DNA of 64,000 nt from JAUIAI01 sp045106815 (GTDB lineage Bacteria; Pseudomonadota; Gammaproteobacteria; Burkholderiales; Burkholderiaceae_E): contig JBGCFG010000002.1 in the NCBI GenBank assembly GCA_045106815.1, forward strand, positions 1 through 64,000. Reading direction: 5' to 3'. The notes below the pieces were generated by a model. That model saw only the letters and a list, made by a program, of their open reading frames with translations, did not search any database and was not told the DNA's origin. Positions 6,536 to 15,250 of the stretch are shown one piece after another (positions within the stretch are counted from its first letter, which is position 1; every line of letters begins with the position of its first letter). Made by a program: the position numbers and the translations under genes.

Positions 6536-8799
6536 ACGTCCTGACGCGAGGCCTGGTGCGGATTAAGCAGGGACTGAGCGCGAAACAAACCAATCGCGAC
6601 AAAAGTCGTTGCGAGGAGCAACAAGATTGCACCTGTTACCAGTTGCCAGATCAGTCCGTTGTTGGTGCTGGCCAATGTCTGACCTGCACGGCCGACAGCG
6701 GCGGCAGAGAAGCCTTTCGGTAGATGCCGAGGCACGGCAGTTTCGTGTGCTGGTGCGTCAGGTAATCGCGCTGGTGTTGCATCCACTGCAACCAGACTCG
6801 TATATGCACTCACCAGGTGATGGTTCATGGCGACATCGGTTGCCTGTTCACGCAAACGCGCCGGATCGCGTCCGTCCATCGAGAACCGACGGATTTCATT
6901 GTCTAGACTTTGAAGTTGGTCACGTGCCCACAGCTTGTCGATACCACGCTGAGTGACAGTTTGAACAGGCACGTTCTGCTGCCAGCCGAATTCGTTTTGT
7001 TCTCCTTCAATGACCAGGGATGTCGGTTTGATTGGCAGGCGGAACGCCATGACCACGGGCTCACCGGCATAGAGGTCGCGGATCGGCCGGCCAGTATCAA
7101 TCAGTTCACCGGCGTCGTCTCGCAGTTGCAGATGCGTCATCATCGGTGAGCTCAGCCGCTCAAAAAGTAGGGTCATTTGCGGGATGATGTCGTTACCGCC
7201 ATTGATAAGGGTGTGACTGCCACGGCCAGATGCCGCGGCCTGTCTCATGAAGTAGCGGTTTGGCGCGGTGCCGATGCCAACCGTAAACAGTTTTCGTTCG
7301 CCCAGCATGGTGTCGATGAGACTGAACAGTTCGGCTTCATTGCTCACAGCGCCGTCGGTCACAAAGACAACCTGGCTGAAATAGTCGGCAGGTATTGAGG
7401 TTTTGAGCGCTGCCATCAGTGCGTCGCGCATCTCGGTGCCGCCGTTCGCACGAAGTGAGCGAACAAAGCGCTTTGCAATGCGTAGATTGTTGGCCGTAGC
7501 CTGCCGCGACCGACTAAACAACTCCGTATGCTCGCTATTGAATTCAATCAGGTTGAATCGGTCGCTTGGCTTGAGAGTATCGAGGGCAAACATGACGGCC
7601 TTTTTGGCATCATCGAGCGTGCCGTGCATTGAGCCTGATGTGTCCAGAATCAGCAGAATCTCCCGCGGTTTCGTGATCACTGTATCTGGGGTCGCGGTTG
7701 GTGGTGCAACGGTTAGCAAGCCGTACCAGTCAGCGCCGTGTTGCTCCAGCTGTAGACCAGCCATAGGTTCTGATGTGGGTTCTGGCGACCAACGCAGCTC
7801 AAAATCCCGATCGGCGAGCGCCTCAGAGCGAAGACTGACTTCATAGGTCGAGGCAGATTGTTTCTCGTCGTCCTTTGTGTCCTGGTTGCCGCCAATAGTC
7901 GTGACGGCAATATCGTGAGTTGACGAACTTGGTGTGCTCACGGGTAGACCGGCATGAATCGAGACTGAAAGAGACAGACGATTGTGGCGCTCATCGCGCT
8001 CAAGCAAGGTTGGTTGCGTGCGCGTTCGATGTGCGGTCTCCTGGTTTAAAGTGCCGATCGTGTGAAAACCGTGCTCCCCAATGCTCGGTGGCGTGTATCT
8101 CGGTGCGACAACCGTCGGAAAGCGCAGGGACCAACCCCGCCGATCAAGACTCAACACTTGCTGGTATTCAATGTTGATCGTGATATCGCTCTCTGGTGCA
8201 ATGTTGGCGACACCAGCAGTAAAGACATTAGGTCTTTGTTGTTCAATAATGGTGGCTCGCTTGCCACTTGTCTTTGCCTGCTCAAAAACTTTGCGCGCTT
8301 GTTGCCGGGGTTGAATTTCACCCACAATGATGCGTCCGCCAACCTGCATTTCGAGTGTGTCGACGGCCGAGTCATCAGGCAGAGGGAACTGATAAGTGCC
8401 ATGAATCCAGGCGGGGTTCGGATTGCGATAGGTTTGAGTCACCCGCGCCCTAACGATATGCCCCGTCACCTGCAGTTTCACATCACTTCGCTGCAAAGGT
8501 GCTGTGACATAACCCTTTTCAGTTTTGAACAGCAGCGCAGCGCCATCAGGCGCTTGAACACGAACCGGCACTTGAGTGCTTTCCTGCTGCGTCAAGTTTG
8601 CGGGTGCGGCGGCCCGCGCAACTGAGGCGCCCAACATGACCGAAAGTCCAAGGGCCAGTGCAATGCCCAGGCTGGTGGCAATGGCCTCAAGTAAAAGCTT
8701 GAGCCAATCGCGCCAGTGACCAGGGGCAAACGCCTGCGCGGGTGCGCTTGGCGAGGTTGTGATGGTGGCCGGCTCAGGGATCGGATGTGCGGTGGGCAT
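6532..8799 (-). CDS. Marine proteobacterial sortase target protein (VIT + vWA domains)
   Basis: The 755-residue substrate of the adjacent sortase. An N-terminal hydrophobic segment (about 35-62, ending SVARA) acts as a signal. A vault/inter-alpha-trypsin (VIT) domain occupies about 85-230, with GTYQFPLPDDSAVDTLEMQV. A von Willebrand A domain occupies about 380-560 and has an intact MIDAS motif, DTSGS. The C-terminus has the sortase-signal layout: a short motif, a transmembrane helix (716-739), then a short tail with Arg residues. The motif position reads LASTN (709-713) instead of LPxTG/A, so recognition is degenerate. It probably displays a metal-dependent adhesive or binding module at the envelope. 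The ribosome-binding site is partly in a hairpin. Confidence 0.92.
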   Translation of the reverse strand: MPTAHPIPEPATITTSPSAPAQAFAPGHWRDWLKLLLEAIATSLGIALALGLSVMLGASVARAAAPANLTQQESTQVPVRVQAPDGAALLFKTEKGYVTAPLQRSDVKLQVTGHIVRARVTQTYRNPNPAWIHGTYQFPLPDDSAVDTLEMQVGGRIIVGEIQPRQQARKVFEQAKTSGKRATIIEQQRPNVFTAGVANIAPESDITINIEYQQVLSLDRRGWSLRFPTVVAPRYTPPSIGEHGFHTIGTLNQETAHRTRTQPTLLERDERHNRLSLSVSIHAGLPVSTPSSSTHDIAVTTIGGNQDTKDDEKQSASTYEVSLRSEALADRDFELRWSPEPTSEPMAGLQLEQHGADWYGLLTVAPPTATPDTVITKPREILLILDTSGSMHGTLDDAKKAVMFALDTLKPSDRFNLIEFNSEHTELFSRSRQATANNLRIAKRFVRSLRANGGTEMRDALMAALKTSIPADYFSQVVFVTDGAVSNEAELFSLIDTMLGERKLFTVGIGTAPNRYFMRQAAASGRGSHTLINGGNDIIPQMTLLFERLSSPMMTHLQLRDDAGELIDTGRPIRDLYAGEPVVMAFRLPIKPTSLVIEGEQNEFGWQQNVPVQTVTQRGIDKLWARDQLQSLDNEIRRFSMDGRDPARLREQATDVAMNHHLVSAYTSLVAVDATPARLPDAPAHETAVPRHLPKGFSAAAVGRAGQTLASTNNGLIWQLVTGAILLLLATTFVAIGLFRAQSLLNPHQASRQDV

Positions 8800-8804
8800 A
8801 GTCG

Positions 8805-8830
8805 GGCAACTCCTCTAGTTCAGAGTTGCC
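8805..8830 (-). promoter_or_regulatory. Hairpin overlapping the ribosome-binding site of the sortase-target gene
   Basis: On the minus strand GGCAACTC and GAGTTGCC form a perfect 8-bp stem with a 10-nt loop. The Shine-Dalgarno GAGGAG of the target gene straddles the loop and the start of the second arm, and ends 10 nt before the ATG at 8799. Half of the ribosome-binding site would be paired when the stem forms. This makes it a candidate translational control element in the 5' leader. The rest of the divergent gap (8831-9018) must hold the promoters of both transcription units, but I recognise no consensus boxes. Confidence 0.5.
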
Positions 8831-9018
8831 ATTGAATCCGGCTAATGAGGAGTGGACATGCCGTGAGCCGGGCGAGCAAGTGATCAAATGAGGCAATCTT
8901 GTGACAATCGTTGCAAACAGCCCAATCGTCGACATCGGCAGTGTCAAAAGTCTCCAATTCACGATTTTCACGGGCACTGCCGCTGACAGCATTGAAGGCC
9001 TTGCGCTACTCTTGGCCC

Positions 9019-9714
9019 ATGGCAAAGCGAGTATCTATTGTGGAAGATGACTTGGCGATTCGCGAGAATCTCGCCGATGCGCTACGTCGTCATGGTTACC
9101 AGGTTGACGGCTACGGGGACCGACTTTCTGCGCAACAGGCGGCGACCGGCCAATTACCGGACCTGGCCATCATTGATGTTGGCCTTGGTGACGAGCCGGA
9201 GGGCGGATTCGAGCTTTGCCGTTGGCTCAGAGAACTTGCCCCGGGGCTACCCATTCTGATTTTGTCAGCGCGTGACTCTGATATTGATGTTGTGTCCGGG
9301 CTGCGCTTGGGCGCGGACGATTACGTCACTAAGAATGTGAGTTTGCCGCATTTGATGGCGAGAGTGACGGCCCTCTTCAGGCGCGCAGAGCTCAACACCC
9401 ATGTCACTCCAGCAGAGCAAATCATTGAGCGCGGTCAATTACGAATGGACGCGCAGCGCTTTGAGGCGTCATGGGCGCAGCAGCGTCTTGACCTGACGGT
9501 GACTGAGTTCTGGATGTTGTATGCCCTTGCGAAGATGCCGGGGCATGTTAAAGACAGAGATGCGTTGATGCGTGAGGCTAACCTTGTGGTTGATGACCAT
9601 ACGATTACGTCCTACATCAAGCGTATTCGCCGCAAGCTACAGACAATCGACGCAGACTGCGAGGCCATCGAAACGGTCTACGGTTTGGGCTATCGATTTG
9701 TCGCGGATGCATAG
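9019..9714 (+). CDS. pdsR: Dedicated sortase system response regulator (PdsR-type, OmpR family)
   Basis: DNA-binding response regulator of the sortase system. The start at 9019 gives MAKRVSIVEDD, a standard receiver N-terminus; the upstream in-frame codons have no receiver features. The receiver domain spans residues 1-120, with the acidic pair E9/D10, phospho-acceptor Asp53 (IIDVGLG) and the conserved Lys in DDYVTKN. The C-terminal winged helix, with TVTEFWMLYALAKMPGHVKDRDALM and YIKRIRRKLQ, resembles OmpR/PhoB. The histidine kinase follows after 17 nt. Divergent orientation from the target-sortase pair suggests that it controls the shared intergenic promoter. Confidence 0.88.
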   Translation: MAKRVSIVEDDLAIRENLADALRRHGYQVDGYGDRLSAQQAATGQLPDLAIIDVGLGDEPEGGFELCRWLRELAPGLPILILSARDSDIDVVSGLRLGADDYVTKNVSLPHLMARVTALFRRAELNTHVTPAEQIIERGQLRMDAQRFEASWAQQRLDLTVTEFWMLYALAKMPGHVKDRDALMREANLVVDDHTITSYIKRIRRKLQTIDADCEAIETVYGLGYRFVADA

Positions 9715-9731
9715 TTCACGGGTTTATTGAG

Positions 9732-11969
9732 ATGTCTCTAAATCCTGAGCGAATCAAACCCGGACTGCGATTCGGCCTACTGGTTGCCATGCTGCCAGTT
9801 TTGCTGTTACCGGTGCTGGGGCTCTGGTTCGTCGGCCAGATGGCCGAGTTGACTCGCACCGAAAGACGCCAGACACAGGATGATGCCGCGCGGAATTTTG
9901 CGGCCGCTTTACATGAGCGTTCTGATTTGCTGGGGGCTGATGCGGGCGCCGGAGCGCTGCCCGACAACACAGATGCCTTGCCGGTTGGGGTCGTTTTCAG
10001 GGCGACCATTGATGGTCGTGATGATGAATGGCTCGGCATGACAGGTGTTCCAGTCCCAACCGAGCCACTGCCTGGTGTGCCGGCTTCCACGCTCGACATG
10101 TCCGTCATGGCAGCTCGCTCACAGGAGCAGCCCGGAGAGCTATTCTTGCTGGTGAAGGCCCGGGATGAGCGCTTCTTGCGGCCAGAGCCTGCGACCAGTG
10201 CTCGCGCGGCACTGGTGGGAGACCAACTGCGTTTGCTGGTGGGCTCAATGCCTGATCGCCTAACCGAACTACCGGCAGTGATGCATGAAACAGCCGAGGG
10301 CTGGCTTGCCGAGTTGACCTTGCCAACCTCAACCCGGTTTGTTCGCGTAGAGGCAGTGGATGTCGATTACCAGGCCAGTCGTAAGCTCGAAGCAACCGCG
10401 CGATCAGCCTTGTTTGGTTTGACCTCGCCCACCATGACTGCGGACGGTTTGGCGCGTTTGAGGGCTGTCGAAACGGCGACCCGCTGGCGCGACGCGCTAC
10501 GCGGATTCGAACGAGCAGGTATGCGCGTGACCGTGCATGATGCGACTGGGCAGACTCAAGCGCGGATGGGTCAGCTCAACGAGATTGAACAAACCGGTCA
10601 AAGTGTTTTCAGCCAGATAGCGGCGCGGTTGTTGTCACTCGCCGTGGGATGGAGCTCTGACTTCAACGCGATTGATCAAGATCTGGCGCCGCTGGCGTCG
10701 GCGTTAACCGGTGTTCCCGCTCAGAAAAGTCTGCGTCTTGAGACGACCGAGGGCGTTGCTTACTGGCTGACATCAAGCGCGCATCCAATCTGGCTGAACG
10801 ACCGTGTCGCTGGGGCGCTGGTTCTCGAACAAAGCTATGCGAGCGATCTGGCGACCGGTCAGAAGGCGCTTGAGTGGCTGGCGCTGTTGTCGGCACTGGC
10901 AATCGCCGCCACCCTGGTTGCGTTGCTGGCGCTATCTAGCCTGACCGTCTCTCGAATCGTTCGACTGCGCAGCGCTGCCAACCAGGCAATTGATGCCCGA
11001 GGCCGGGTGACTGGCACGATTCCACGATTCCGCTGGCACGATGAGGTAGGCTCTTTGGCGCTGGGTTATGAGCGCGTTTTGGAGCGCTTAAGGGATCATC
11101 AGGAGTATTTGTCTAACCTGCGCGGGCGGCTCGTGCATGAGTTACGCACACCGATCATGGTGGTCCGCAGCTCGCTTGAGAATTTGCAGGACGAAAGGCA
11201 ACGCTCTCGGGCGATGGCTTTTGATGAAGGTGAACCCTCTGATGGTCATGATCACCTGCAGGATGATGCATTCGTAGAGCGTGCGTTGGGCGGCACCGTT
11301 AGGCTTGAGAAGATCGTCTCAAGCATGAGCGAGGCAGCGAGTCTTGAAAGCATGTTGGCCGATGCACAGCTTGAAGCCATTGATCTGGCGACGCTCGTCA
11401 AGGGTTTGGCGCAAGCGTATGAGAGCGCCTACCGGCGACGGGCACCTCAAAGCGATCAACCTGGTGGGGCGGGTCAGGGTGGCTTTCAAGTGGTGCTTGA
11501 TCCCGCGTTGTCCTTGGCAGGTCGGGATCCCTCTGGGGGGCTCGCCCCTGCGATGGTCGTACCCGAGACGATTGCTCAGGCGCTCGACAAACTGGTGAGT
11601 AATGCGGCCGACTATGCCGAGCCTGGCACGCCGATTGTGCTTGAACTGGCGCCGGCACCGGCTGGCCCTCTGGCGCCGATGGGGGGTGGCTATCTAATTG
11701 CGGTGCGTAATCAGGGACCGGCCTTACCTGCCCAGATGAACGCCAGCCTTTTCGACTCGATGGTGTCTGTTCGCGGTGAAGGGACAGACGATCAAAGCCA
11801 TCTTGGACTGGGTCTGTATCTGGTCAGACTCATTGCCGAGTTCCATGGTGGCCGGCCCTTCGCTGAGAACATCAGTAACGGGGTTCGTGTAGGCTTTACA
11901 GTTAGTGCGGGGCGGTCCGAAAGCGGCCAATCCGACCAGGTCGGTACCCGGGTTTCTGTCAGAGCCTGA
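9732..11969 (+). CDS. pdsS: Dedicated sortase system sensor histidine kinase (PdsS-type)
   Basis: A 745-residue membrane kinase. The first transmembrane helix is at about 15-35 (FGLLVAMLPVLLLPVLGLWFV). A periplasmic sensor region of about 340 residues follows, with no domain I can name. The second helix is near 385-405 (LALLSALAIAATLVALLAL), then HAMP. The HisKA phospho-acceptor His469 is in LVHELRTPIMVV. The HATPase domain has its N-box in LDKLVSNAADYA and its G-box in GLGLYLVRLIAEFHGG. Length and architecture fit the kinase family found beside class GN sortases. The long periplasmic sensor probably reads envelope state, but its ligand is unknown. Confidence 0.87.
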   Translation: MSLNPERIKPGLRFGLLVAMLPVLLLPVLGLWFVGQMAELTRTERRQTQDDAARNFAAALHERSDLLGADAGAGALPDNTDALPVGVVFRATIDGRDDEWLGMTGVPVPTEPLPGVPASTLDMSVMAARSQEQPGELFLLVKARDERFLRPEPATSARAALVGDQLRLLVGSMPDRLTELPAVMHETAEGWLAELTLPTSTRFVRVEAVDVDYQASRKLEATARSALFGLTSPTMTADGLARLRAVETATRWRDALRGFERAGMRVTVHDATGQTQARMGQLNEIEQTGQSVFSQIAARLLSLAVGWSSDFNAIDQDLAPLASALTGVPAQKSLRLETTEGVAYWLTSSAHPIWLNDRVAGALVLEQSYASDLATGQKALEWLALLSALAIAATLVALLALSSLTVSRIVRLRSAANQAIDARGRVTGTIPRFRWHDEVGSLALGYERVLERLRDHQEYLSNLRGRLVHELRTPIMVVRSSLENLQDERQRSRAMAFDEGEPSDGHDHLQDDAFVERALGGTVRLEKIVSSMSEAASLESMLADAQLEAIDLATLVKGLAQAYESAYRRRAPQSDQPGGAGQGGFQVVLDPALSLAGRDPSGGLAPAMVVPETIAQALDKLVSNAADYAEPGTPIVLELAPAPAGPLAPMGGGYLIAVRNQGPALPAQMNASLFDSMVSVRGEGTDDQSHLGLGLYLVRLIAEFHGGRPFAENISNGVRVGFTVSAGRSESGQSDQVGTRVSVRA

Positions 11970-12041
11970 AAAGGCGCTAAAGATTTTTCGGGCTCAGGGT
12001 GCTCACCTAAAACTTTCAATCCCTTCGGAGCCGTTTGTCAC

Positions 12042-13586
12042 ATGGATGTAGAAGATCCCGCAGCCCCGTTTCATATTCAGCGTTTGGATGATGATATCCA
12101 GGTGCTGATCTTGAACCGGCCAGCCAAACTCAATGCGCTGACCAAACCGATGTTGCTCGGACTGCAGGATATCCTGGACACCATGGAGGACGGCGGTGCT
12201 GGCCGGGCGTTGATCATCATCGGGTCAGGTGAAAAGTCATTTTGCGCGGGTACCGATTTGGGCGAAGTGCAGGGCATGTCACCCACGGATCGCTTGGCGA
12301 AAAATAAAATGGCCCGGCAACTATTGTTCCGCCTGTCACAGTCACCCATCCTGACCATTGCTGCACTTAACGGCCTGGCTTACGGCGGGGGCCTTGAGCT
12401 GGCGATGGGATGTACGTTCAGAATTGCGCTGCCGCATGTTCGTTTGTCATTGCCCGAAATTAAGCTGGGTCTGATACCGGCGTATGCAGGTACCCAGTTT
12501 CTGCCGCCGTTGGTTGGCAGAGACCGCGCGCTTGAGATGATGTTGACCGGGCGCGCGGTTGGGGTAGAGGAGGCAGAGCGTATTGGTCTGGTGACACGGC
12601 TTGCCAGTCAGGAGCAACCTCTGCTGGATCAAGCCGTCGCATTTGCCCGCGAAATGACTTGTTACTCGCAACCTGCGATTGATGCGGTCAGGCAGTCGGT
12701 GGCAGCGGCTACTGGCCCGGTGACTCAGGCTGGGCTTGATGTGGAAGATCATCATGTGCGCCAGGTGTTTTACACGCCCGATGCAGCGGAAGGTGTTCGC
12801 GCTTTCCTTGAGAAACGAGCGCCGCGGTTTACCCACGCTCCGCCGCAGTTGCCTGAACCGGACAAGGCGCTGGCTGGCCAGTCTGGCCGGCGCGAGCCAG
12901 GCAAGCCGCCGTTTGATGTCGCCGTGTTTGATATGGACGGTTTGCTGCTTGATTCAGAAAGACCGATTCGCGATGCCTGGATTGAAGCCTGCCATGACCA
13001 TGGCGTTGCATTCGAGACAGAGCAGTATGCCCAAGTGATTGGCCGCAACTTCAAGGACTCGGAACGAATTTTGCGCGAACTGATCGATGACGATGAAGTC
13101 TACGAGCGGGTGGTCAAACAGACTGTCGCCGCCATCGAAAAAATCAGCAATGGCTTGGGATTTCAACCGAAGGTGGGTGCTCGAGAACTATTGGTTGGTC
13201 TTAAAGAGCACGGTGTTCGATTGGCTGTCGCCTCTTCCAGTCGACGCAGCGAGGTCAAGCGCCGCTTGACACACGCCGGCGTTATTGATCACTTCGAAGC
13301 GTTTGCGTGTGGAGATGAGGTGGTTAACGGCAAGCCTGCGCCAGATTTGTTTTTGCTGGCCGCGGAAAGAATTGGCGTTGAACCCGGCCAGTGTCTTGTG
13401 TTTGAAGATTCGGAGGCCGGTGCGATGGGCGCGCTGGGCGCCGGAATGGGGGTCGTACTGGTGCCTGACTTACAGCCGCCCAGCACGGAGGTGCGAATGC
13501 TCGCCCTTGATGTTCTGTCAGAGTTGACTGAAGTCGATGAGGATGCCGTTGACCAGTGGTTCCCTCAGGCTGTCAGGCAGAGCTAA
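12042..13586 (+). CDS. Fusion of enoyl-CoA hydratase/isomerase with HAD-family phosphatase
   Basis: Residues 1 to about 265 are a crotonase domain. The oxyanion-hole segments are GEKSFCAGTDLGE and LNGLAYGGGLELAMG. Both hydratase-type glutamates appear, in GGLELA and LPEIKLG. A linker of about 20 residues leads to a complete HAD domain (about 285-514). It has nucleophile Asp297 and Asp299 (VFDMDGLLLDSE), the motif II Ser in VASSSRRSEV, the motif III Lys in VVNGKPAPDLF and the acidic motif IV FEDSEAGAMG, all of the beta-phosphoglucomutase/phosphatase type. There is no internal stop, frameshift or ribosome-binding site, so it is a true bifunctional polypeptide. The joint function is not obvious from either family. 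Confidence 0.88.
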   Translation: MDVEDPAAPFHIQRLDDDIQVLILNRPAKLNALTKPMLLGLQDILDTMEDGGAGRALIIIGSGEKSFCAGTDLGEVQGMSPTDRLAKNKMARQLLFRLSQSPILTIAALNGLAYGGGLELAMGCTFRIALPHVRLSLPEIKLGLIPAYAGTQFLPPLVGRDRALEMMLTGRAVGVEEAERIGLVTRLASQEQPLLDQAVAFAREMTCYSQPAIDAVRQSVAAATGPVTQAGLDVEDHHVRQVFYTPDAAEGVRAFLEKRAPRFTHAPPQLPEPDKALAGQSGRREPGKPPFDVAVFDMDGLLLDSERPIRDAWIEACHDHGVAFETEQYAQVIGRNFKDSERILRELIDDDEVYERVVKQTVAAIEKISNGLGFQPKVGARELLVGLKEHGVRLAVASSSRRSEVKRRLTHAGVIDHFEAFACGDEVVNGKPAPDLFLLAAERIGVEPGQCLVFEDSEAGAMGALGAGMGVVLVPDLQPPSTEVRMLALDVLSELTEVDEDAVDQWFPQAVRQS

Positions 13587-13589
13587 GTC

Positions 13590-15239
13590 ATGAGTCATAC
13601 CAGCACCAGTCGTTTGTGGTTCCCATTACTTCTCGCTTTGTTCGTCGCGAGTTGTGGCGGTGACGGAAATGAAGACCGTGTCGTCGTGGATAACGACCCG
13701 GTTGTCGAAGAACCTGCGCCAGAGTCTCCTGATGATCAGCAGCCACCCCCATCGGCTGAGGCACCACCTGACCCGGCCCCCGAGGAGCCGCAAGATCCGC
13801 CTCCTGGCATTGCGCCACTGCCTGTCGTGGGTACCGACGGTATCGTTGAGTGGGCGTTTGGCCCTGAGCAGGGGAGTTTGAACATCACGGTACAAGCTTT
13901 TGCCCGCTTGCCGCTGGGAAGCAACGGCCGACCTCCCAGACTCAATGCAATGGCTTATACAGGCAATAGATTATTCGTGTCTGATGAAAGCGATGCCCAT
14001 ATTTATGACATCACCTCCGGCTCACCGGTTTTGTTTATGGATGTGGCCGATGCCGTCGTGCAGGCTACCGGCCGCCGGATTGATAGAGAGTCGACCTGGC
14101 ATGCGGGCCTGAGATCATTTGCGTTTCATCCGGATTTTGCGAACAACGGCAAGCTCTATGTATCACTGATGGAGGAGAGGCCGAGCAATCCGCAGGCATT
14201 TAGATACTTTTCAGACGCAGCAAACCCGATTAACGCAGATAGTGTCGTCATTGAGTTCACCGCGAACCCGCAAACCTTTGTTGTTGATAACTCAAGTTAT
14301 CGGCAAGTGCTGCGAGTGGGTATGCCGTTTTATGACCACACGATCAAGCAGATTAGCTTTAACCCTGTAGCAGCGCCCGGTAGCTCTGATTACGGCCTGC
14401 TATACATCGCGCATGGTGATGGCAGTGAGGCATCGGCAACTGCCGGTGGCGGGCAACGCAATGATGCGCTTGGCAAGATTATTCGCATCAATCCCCTGGC
14501 AAGCGGCGATCAGCCCTACTCAATCCCTGACGCCAACCCATTCATTGGCAATGATGACTGGCTCGATGAGCTTTACTCGGTTGGGCATCGCAATCCACAT
14601 CACATCGCCTTCGTTGCCGCGGGCGAGTTGCTTGTTGCAGAACCTGGTCGCGACAACATCGAAGAACTCAATCTGGTAAAAGGCGGTGGCAATTTTGGCT
14701 GGCCTGCGCGGGAAGGCACTTATGTCCATTTGCAGCGCAGTGGCCTGCGGGTGGGCATAGAACAGTTGCCCGGTGATGACGCGAGCTTTGGCTACGAATA
14801 TCCGGTTGTTCAGCTAGGCCACATCGGCCGAGAGGGGGCAACCTTCGTGCGTCAAGCGATTGGCGGGGGTTACGTAGCACCACCGAATAGTTCGCTCGCG
14901 CAGCAGTATTGGTATTGCGAATTTGCCGGGACGGGTGAAATCTATTATTCCCCGGTGAGTGAGCTACTCGCTGCCAGTGTTCGCGGCGCCCCTGATCGAC
15001 TAACACGCGCGAGCGTCTTTAAGGCCGGCGTTCTGTTCGATGACGATCGCAATCCGGCAACGCCTCCCCGAGCCTTTGGTTCAATGCTTGATGTTGTCGC
15101 GCTGTCTCCGGATTTTTCAACGGTAGAAGGAAGACGGGCCGATATTAGATATGGCCGCGGACCACAAGGCGAACTCTATCTGATGAGCAAGCGCAATCGG
15201 ATGGTTTACCTGATTACCAACTCAAAGCCTGGCGAGTAG
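13590..15239 (+). CDS. PQQ-dependent sugar dehydrogenase-like (GSDH/HHIP fold) lipoprotein
   Basis: Signal peptide with lipobox VASC (Cys22), then an acidic, proline-rich linker (about 30-75) and a six-bladed propeller of the glucose/sorbosone dehydrogenase family. Family marks are LRSFAFHPDFANNGKLYVSL, LYIAHGDGSE, GKIIRINPL, the GHRNPHHIA block, and GGGNFGWPAREG near the C-terminal blades. It probably oxidises a sugar or alcohol at the cell envelope with PQQ. No cytochrome partner or PQQ-synthesis gene is nearby. The ATG follows the previous stop by 3 nt, so it is likely co-transcribed with the fusion gene. The substrate is unknown. Confidence 0.82.
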   Translation: MSHTSTSRLWFPLLLALFVASCGGDGNEDRVVVDNDPVVEEPAPESPDDQQPPPSAEAPPDPAPEEPQDPPPGIAPLPVVGTDGIVEWAFGPEQGSLNITVQAFARLPLGSNGRPPRLNAMAYTGNRLFVSDESDAHIYDITSGSPVLFMDVADAVVQATGRRIDRESTWHAGLRSFAFHPDFANNGKLYVSLMEERPSNPQAFRYFSDAANPINADSVVIEFTANPQTFVVDNSSYRQVLRVGMPFYDHTIKQISFNPVAAPGSSDYGLLYIAHGDGSEASATAGGGQRNDALGKIIRINPLASGDQPYSIPDANPFIGNDDWLDELYSVGHRNPHHIAFVAAGELLVAEPGRDNIEELNLVKGGGNFGWPAREGTYVHLQRSGLRVGIEQLPGDDASFGYEYPVVQLGHIGREGATFVRQAIGGGYVAPPNSSLAQQYWYCEFAGTGEIYYSPVSELLAASVRGAPDRLTRASVFKAGVLFDDDRNPATPPRAFGSMLDVVALSPDFSTVEGRRADIRYGRGPQGELYLMSKRNRMVYLITNSKPGE

Positions 15240-15250
15240 GTCGTTGAAAG

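Noticed and set aside
8062..8625. 187-codon plus-strand frame
   Set aside because: Antisense to the sortase-target gene with no domain; a consequence of codon bias.
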